A DNA stretch of 9,896 nucleotides from JACZUI01 sp041599115 (GTDB taxonomy: Bacteria; Actinomycetota; Acidimicrobiia; Spongiisociales; ZC4RG35), in NCBI GenBank assembly GCA_041599115.1, contig JBFHXF010000072.1:1-9896 (forward strand). Direction: 5' to 3'. The notes below the pieces were generated by a model. That model was not told the DNA's origin. It saw nothing but the letters and a program-made list of their open reading frames with translations, and did no database searches. Position 1 is the first letter of the stretch; the number at the start of each line of letters is the position of its first letter. This document shows positions 6,536-9,896 of this stretch, in pieces. The translations under genes were made by a program, and so were the position numbers.

Positions 6536-7428
6536 ACGGCAGCCCCAAGGGTGTCCGCAGGGGTCTTTGGTGATCGGCGGTTCCCTTCGACATAGCGGTG
6601 TTCTGCCAGGGTCACCAAACCCACAAAGACAATGGCTGCAATACCGGAAACGATGACGGCGGCAAACATCTTCTCGGGTGCGGCGGTGAACTGCTGGGAG
6701 AACTGGAGGAGGTCGCGACCGAGCCCGCCCCGGAATCCGGCCGGCAGTTCACCGACTATGGCACCGATCACGCTGGCCGCAGCCGAGACTTTGAGGGCCG
6801 TAAAGATGTAGGGCATCGCTGAAGGCACTTGGAGTTTCCAGAGCATCGCACGCGGCGAGCTGGCATAGGACCTCATCAGTTCCACGGCGGTGGGTTGGGG
6901 CGATCGCAGGCCGCGCAGTGTGTTTATGGCAACAGGGAAGAAGGTCAGATACGCCGCGATCACCGAGACCGTGAGCCATTGGGGCAGGTCTATCCTGCCA
7001 CCCCAGACGACCACCATCGGTGCGATTGCGAGAATGGGAACCGTCTGCGAACCGACTACGTAGGGCATGAATGCCCTCTCTGCCGTCCGCGAGCGAACGA
7101 ACAGGACCCCGAGGCCAAAACCGATCGCGCCGCCGATCACAAAGCCCACGAACGCTTCCCGCAAGGTGAGCAACGCGGCCTTCGCCTCAACGAACAAGAG
7201 AAGCGGGCCGTTGCGCTGTGCGGGCCTGAACAGGGCAAGAACAATGTCCCAACTATGCGGCATCGTGCGATTGTCTGGACGGACCGGCCAACGCCATTCC
7301 AGGGCGCCCCAAGCGTATTTGTAGAACTCCCACGCCAGGACGAAGCCAATCACCACCGCGAAGATGGAGACCCCTGCCCGCGCCACACCTCCCCGGGAGG
7401 TGCTGCTCTCGGTGGCGGAACCGTTCAT
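6532..7428 (-). CDS. ABC transporter permease (first TMD, SsuC/TauC-like)
   Basis: Membrane subunit of the same importer, 298 aa, BPD_transp_1 family. A first hydrophobic segment (about 19-36) is followed by a long extracytoplasmic stretch. Further segments lie near 94-111, 124-141, 152-168, 207-226 and 256-274. The EAA-type loop is at 180-206 (TAVELMRSYASSPRAMLWKL then VPSAMP), parallel to the loop of its partner permease, with which it shares the ELM(K/R)S(V/Y)A pattern. The ATG at 7428 lacks a strong Shine-Dalgarno; the start is chosen because it gives a normal short cytoplasmic lead. It lies 43 nt after the MFS gene and overlaps the ATPase start by 4 nt, so it opens the coupled importer block. 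Confidence 0.92.
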   Translation of the reverse strand: MNGSATESSTSRGGVARAGVSIFAVVIGFVLAWEFYKYAWGALEWRWPVRPDNRTMPHSWDIVLALFRPAQRNGPLLLFVEAKAALLTLREAFVGFVIGGAIGFGLGVLFVRSRTAERAFMPYVVGSQTVPILAIAPMVVVWGGRIDLPQWLTVSVIAAYLTFFPVAINTLRGLRSPQPTAVELMRSYASSPRAMLWKLQVPSAMPYIFTALKVSAAASVIGAIVGELPAGFRGGLGRDLLQFSQQFTAAPEKMFAAVIVSGIAAIVFVGLVTLAEHRYVEGNRRSPKTPADTLGAAV

Positions 7429-7471
7429 TGGTGCGGGAGACTAACGACCAGGTGAGACGGGTGTGTATTCG

Positions 7472-8719
7472 TCAATGACCCACCGAACGGGGCTCATCGG
7501 TGGGATCGGGGAGCCCCGGCCTGGGCACTGTCGTAACCCGGGTCCGATCGAGCCGGTCTGCCGACCTCCAGAAAATGAGGGCGAGGAGGGCGACCACGGC
7601 GCCGGACATCAGAAGCGTCCGCTGGACCCCGAAGACCCCGGCCAGAGTCGGGGCTATTGCCAGAGGTATCAGGTGACCGGCCTCCGAGTGCACGTGGTTG
7701 ACACTCATGATGCGGCCGACATAGTCGTCTGGTGAATTGACCTGGATCAGGGTCCGGTGCAAAGGCGCCATGACACCTATCAGAACGCCCCATATGATCC
7801 CCGCCCCGATGACTACCGACAAGCGGTCCGTGCCGACATATGCAATTACGCCGAAGGCGTTCATACCCACGATGAGAGTGAGGAATCGCGCCGTCCTCAG
7901 GCGCTGCGGAAGTCTTGCCGCGAGCCAGGTACCGCTGATCAACCCCACACCGAACAGAGAAGCCACCCAGCCCATCGTCTCCACCTCGACTCCCAGAACA
8001 TCCCTATAGAAGAGTGGCTCCAGCGCACTGAATGTTCCGAACAGGATCCACACAGCCGATCCCACCCAGATGTAGAACCGGAGTCGATCGTGGGAGTAGG
8101 TGTAAGAGAAGCCGTCCCGGAGTTCTTGAAGCCCATGTCGTGATTCGCGCTTTTCGCCGATCTGGCGGATCTTCACCCCGAACACAAAAGCCGCCGCCAC
8201 GGCCGACGTGGCCGCATCGAGGATGAAGATGGCATTGATACTTGCGGAACCGGCTATCAGCGCCCCCACCGCCGGTCCGGCCACGAAGGCGGCCCAGGAG
8301 GCACCTTCGATGGTGCCGTTGATCCGGGCCAGCCTGTCTTCGTCATCGGTGAGGTAAGGGCCGAAGGAAGATATTGCGGTGAACACCGGCGTTCCCACCA
8401 GGCCCAGGATGAAGGTGGTGACGACCAGCGTTGGGATCGAGGTGGCCAGGATCATCGCCAGAGCAGCCGGGATGAACACGATCTCACCCACGACGAGGAC
8501 CCGTCTCGGATCGTACCGGTCCACCAACACCCCGGACACCGACGCCCCGATCAGCGAAGCAATCCCCAGGGCCGCCATTACGGCGGCTAACTGGCCGGGC
8601 GTAGCCTCCAACGAGAACGCCGCCTTGCCCCAGATGCCAACGAAGAAAGCCGCCTCGCCACCGACACGGGAGATGAAGCGGGCAATAACCACACGTCGAA
8701 CGTCACGATCGGCCCACAT
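7472..8719 (-). CDS. MFS transporter (EntS/MFS_3-like exporter)
   Basis: Major facilitator superfamily permease, 415 aa from the ATG at 8719, with about 12 hydrophobic segments in two halves separated by a charged central loop (KIRQIGEKRESRHGLQELRDG). The motif-A signature in loop 2-3 is clear: GVLVDRYDPRR at about 63-73. The lead MWADRDVRRVVIARFIS is typical of the EntS-like MFS_3 group, which mostly exports small molecules such as siderophores or drugs. The substrate is unknown. An in-frame TTG at 8737 would add six residues; neither start has a good Shine-Dalgarno, and no ATG or GTG exists between there and an in-frame TAG. It is 43 nt ahead of the ABC importer on the same strand with no terminator between, so co-transcription is possible, but a role in pyrimidine use is not shown. 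Confidence 0.88.
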   Translation of the reverse strand: MWADRDVRRVVIARFISRVGGEAAFFVGIWGKAAFSLEATPGQLAAVMAALGIASLIGASVSGVLVDRYDPRRVLVVGEIVFIPAALAMILATSIPTLVVTTFILGLVGTPVFTAISSFGPYLTDDEDRLARINGTIEGASWAAFVAGPAVGALIAGSASINAIFILDAATSAVAAAFVFGVKIRQIGEKRESRHGLQELRDGFSYTYSHDRLRFYIWVGSAVWILFGTFSALEPLFYRDVLGVEVETMGWVASLFGVGLISGTWLAARLPQRLRTARFLTLIVGMNAFGVIAYVGTDRLSVVIGAGIIWGVLIGVMAPLHRTLIQVNSPDDYVGRIMSVNHVHSEAGHLIPLAIAPTLAGVFGVQRTLLMSGAVVALLALIFWRSADRLDRTRVTTVPRPGLPDPTDEPRSVGH

Positions 8720-8827
8720 CGGGCGGACGGTAACCAACGGTGCGAGGGGTGGCTCCTCAATACCTCCGGTGTGGGGCGCTGATCCCTTGATTGTTCCCGG
8801 TTGGTCAGCCCCCTGGAAAGGAGCTCG

Positions 8828-9355
8828 CTACTTCCTGACGTCTCGTTCGTGCCGCGCCGCAAGCGCCTCATAGGCCTGACTCTCTTCGACGGTGACGTAT
8901 GCCTGGGGGTTCGCCGCCCGAATCATCGGTAGGACGCTCTTGACCTTCTTGCGTGGCACCACCGAGAAAGTGATACGGACCTCACCGGACATCCCGTCGC
9001 CATTGACGACCGTTGCCCCGTAACCCGCATCCCTCAACAGGCCCGCCACCTGGGTGGTATCTAGCGGGGTCACGATCCTTATCAGTACCTGGCCAAGGGC
9101 CATCCACTCTTCCACCTTGGCACCGAGGTAGGTCCCGGAGGCGAAGCCGGCGGCGAAGGCGATCATCCGAGCCGGGTCGTCGAGACCGTTGATGACCCTT
9201 GCGATCGCAATCACCCAGACCAGGGCCTCGACGAATCCCAAGGCTGCTGCAGCGCCTTTCCGGCCTCTGCCCAGAAGGACTATTCGCACTGTGGCCATCC
9301 CGACATCGAGAAGCCGCAGGAAGAAAATCAGGAACAGGTCAACCATCAAAGACAT
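8828..9355 (-). CDS. UPF0316 family membrane protein (DUF5698 + DUF2179)
   Basis: A 175-aa protein of the conserved, uncharacterised UPF0316 family (Bacillus YebE is a member). The N-terminal half (about 5-90) is membrane-embedded, with a hydrophobic first helix ending in LLDVGMATVRIVL, a second segment around FVEALVWVIAIARVI, a third around MIAFAAGFASGTYLG, and then the family signature LGAKVEEWMALG (77-88). The C-terminal part (about 95-165) is a soluble DUF2179-like alpha/beta domain. Its function is not known. Starts: a GTG at 9361 and ATGs at 9355 and 9346 are all possible. None has a strong Shine-Dalgarno; I chose 9355. It lies just after the fasciclin terminator, so it likely opens a new transcript, though I cannot point to a promoter. 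The gap of about 108 nt to the MFS gene shows no terminator. Confidence 0.85.
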   Translation of the reverse strand: MSLMVDLFLIFFLRLLDVGMATVRIVLLGRGRKGAAAALGFVEALVWVIAIARVINGLDDPARMIAFAAGFASGTYLGAKVEEWMALGQVLIRIVTPLDTTQVAGLLRDAGYGATVVNGDGMSGEVRITFSVVPRKKVKSVLPMIRAANPQAYVTVEESQAYEALAARHERDVRK

Positions 9356-9420
9356 GATCACGCCAACTTAGGTGATCGAACTCTGCGACCGGCGGAACCC
9401 AACTGGGACAAAGAAAGTGA

Positions 9421-9437
9421 GGGCGGCCAAGCCGCCC
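9421..9437 (-). terminator. Intrinsic terminator after the fasciclin gene
   Basis: Perfect 7-bp inverted repeat GGGCGGC / GCCGCCC around a 3-nt loop. On the minus strand it is followed by TCACTTTCTTTGT, a U-rich tail, starting 28 nt after the fasciclin stop. It separates that transcript from the UPF0316 gene. Confidence 0.75.
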
Positions 9438-9440
9438 CCT

Positions 9441-9453
9441 CTCGGGCTCCGAG
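9441..9453 (-). other. Small hairpin ahead of the fasciclin terminator
   Basis: CTCGG and CCGAG arms around a 3-nt loop, a perfect 5-bp stem 3 nt before the terminator stem, forming a tandem pair with it. On its own it is short and could be chance. Confidence 0.4.
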
Positions 9454-9465
9454 TTGTCGCTTGGC

Positions 9466-9896
9466 TCAAAGATCGATTGGAATGAGCACCCTGCTGATTC
9501 CGTGCCAGACGCCGTTGCTGGCAAAGTTGTCGAGGTCGCGAACCACCAGTCTCGGGTCCTTGACGTCGGGCTCGTTGTCCCTGAGAACGACATTGCCGCT
9601 GCGGGGATTGCGCACGTCCACCGTGAACGAGGCGCCCATGATCGATGTCAAGGAGACGCCGTCGGCACCAAGGGCGATCGAGGAATCGATGACACCGCCC
9701 ACCACGTGATACTCGACGACGGCGTTGACAAGACCGAGGTCGCCGCCAACTGCGTCGAGGATGGCCGGTATCACGTTGGACTCGTCGTTGACCCACTTGC
9801 CGGTCAGGTCGTGGGCCAGGCGCTTGAAGGCGCGGTCGTTGGGCAGAAACACGGTCAGCTCGGCTGACGGATCCAGGGAAGCCCCGAGCTGAGTTG
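9466..9896 (-). CDS. Fasciclin (FAS1) domain protein, C-terminal part
   Basis: The reading frame enters from the right window edge without a start, leaving 142 visible codons. It is a FAS1 domain: the first conserved block LTVFLPNDRAFKRL (residues about 14-27 of the visible part), the central VNAVVEYHVVGGVID, then GVSLTSIMGASFTVDVR, and the second conserved block near the end, FASNGVWHGISRVLIP. The protein ends directly after this block, as single-FAS1 secreted proteins often do. FAS1 proteins are usually exported and take part in adhesion or cell-surface interactions. The signal peptide and any earlier repeats would lie beyond the window. It ends its own transcription unit at tandem hairpins. 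The start of the gene and the number of FAS1 repeats cannot be seen. Confidence 0.93.
   Translation of the reverse strand, partial: TQLGASLDPSAELTVFLPNDRAFKRLAHDLTGKWVNDESNVIPAILDAVGGDLGLVNAVVEYHVVGGVIDSSIALGADGVSLTSIMGASFTVDVRNPRSGNVVLRDNEPDVKDPRLVVRDLDNFASNGVWHGISRVLIPIDL

Noticed and set aside
4896..7428. Taurine/aliphatic sulfonate importer
   Set aside because: The subunit families are shared with those importers, but no desulfonating oxygenase or other sulfur gene is near, whereas two pyrimidine-degrading enzymes are; not formally excluded.
6829..7455. Plus-strand open frame of 208 codons opposite the first permease
   Set aside because: Very charged, domain-free translation that mirrors the permease codons; shadow frame.
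7470..7475. TTGACG on the minus strand as a -35 box for the importer operon
   Set aside because: No -10-like hexamer at normal spacing, and it lies on the MFS stop codon.
8733..8805. Inverted copies ACCAAC / GTTGGT flanking the start region of the MFS gene as an operator
   Set aside because: Six-base arms about 60 nt apart are too short and too distant to be a credible operator.

Overview
The window is a compact, GC-rich stretch (roughly 60% by eye) in which every convincing gene lies on the minus strand, so transcription runs from high to low coordinates. Actinobacterial-style features (GC-rich codon use, a Gly-rich linker after the lipobox, a fasciclin-domain protein, an N-terminal RQLRRAGLDP-type module on the kinase) suggest a high-GC bacterium, perhaps an actinobacterium. 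No 16S or other decisive marker is present, so this is only an inference.

Layout in the direction of transcription. (1) 9896-9466: C-terminal part of a fasciclin (FAS1) domain protein, followed by two tandem hairpins, the second with a U-rich tail (terminator). (2) 9355-8828: a UPF0316 (DUF5698/DUF2179) membrane protein. (3) 8719-7472: an MFS exporter-like permease. (4) 7428-4896: a tightly coupled ABC importer core of permease, ATPase and permease, joined by 4-nt ATGA and TTGA overlaps. (5) 4814-3705: its NMT1/THI5-like lipoprotein substrate-binding protein. (6) A 122-bp spacer with two hairpins. (7) 3582-2740: a beta-ureidopropionase-type nitrilase-superfamily amidohydrolase. (8) 2728-1307: dihydropyrimidinase/hydantoinase. 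(9) 1217-1: an incomplete soluble PAS histidine kinase, cut by the window edge before its ATP-binding G boxes.

The core of the window (7428-1307) reads as an uptake-and-degradation cassette for pyrimidine-type cyclic ureides. The importer would bring in a pyrimidine, dihydropyrimidine or hydantoin. Dihydropyrimidinase would open the ring to an N-carbamoyl-amino acid, and the amidohydrolase would release ammonia, CO2 and a beta-amino acid (beta-alanine from dihydrouracil). The first, reductive step (dihydropyrimidine dehydrogenase) and a dedicated transcription factor are not in the window. The cassette therefore either takes already reduced or hydantoin substrates, or relies on genes elsewhere. 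The kinase downstream has no visible response regulator, and its link to the pathway is only positional.

There is no gap above 300 bases without a gene. I found no tRNA, rRNA, CRISPR, insertion sequence or clear transfer signature. I do not see a convincingly undescribed system. The best second-look items are the paired hairpins behind two genes for exported proteins, the incomplete pathway with its unassigned substrate, and the soluble kinase next to it.
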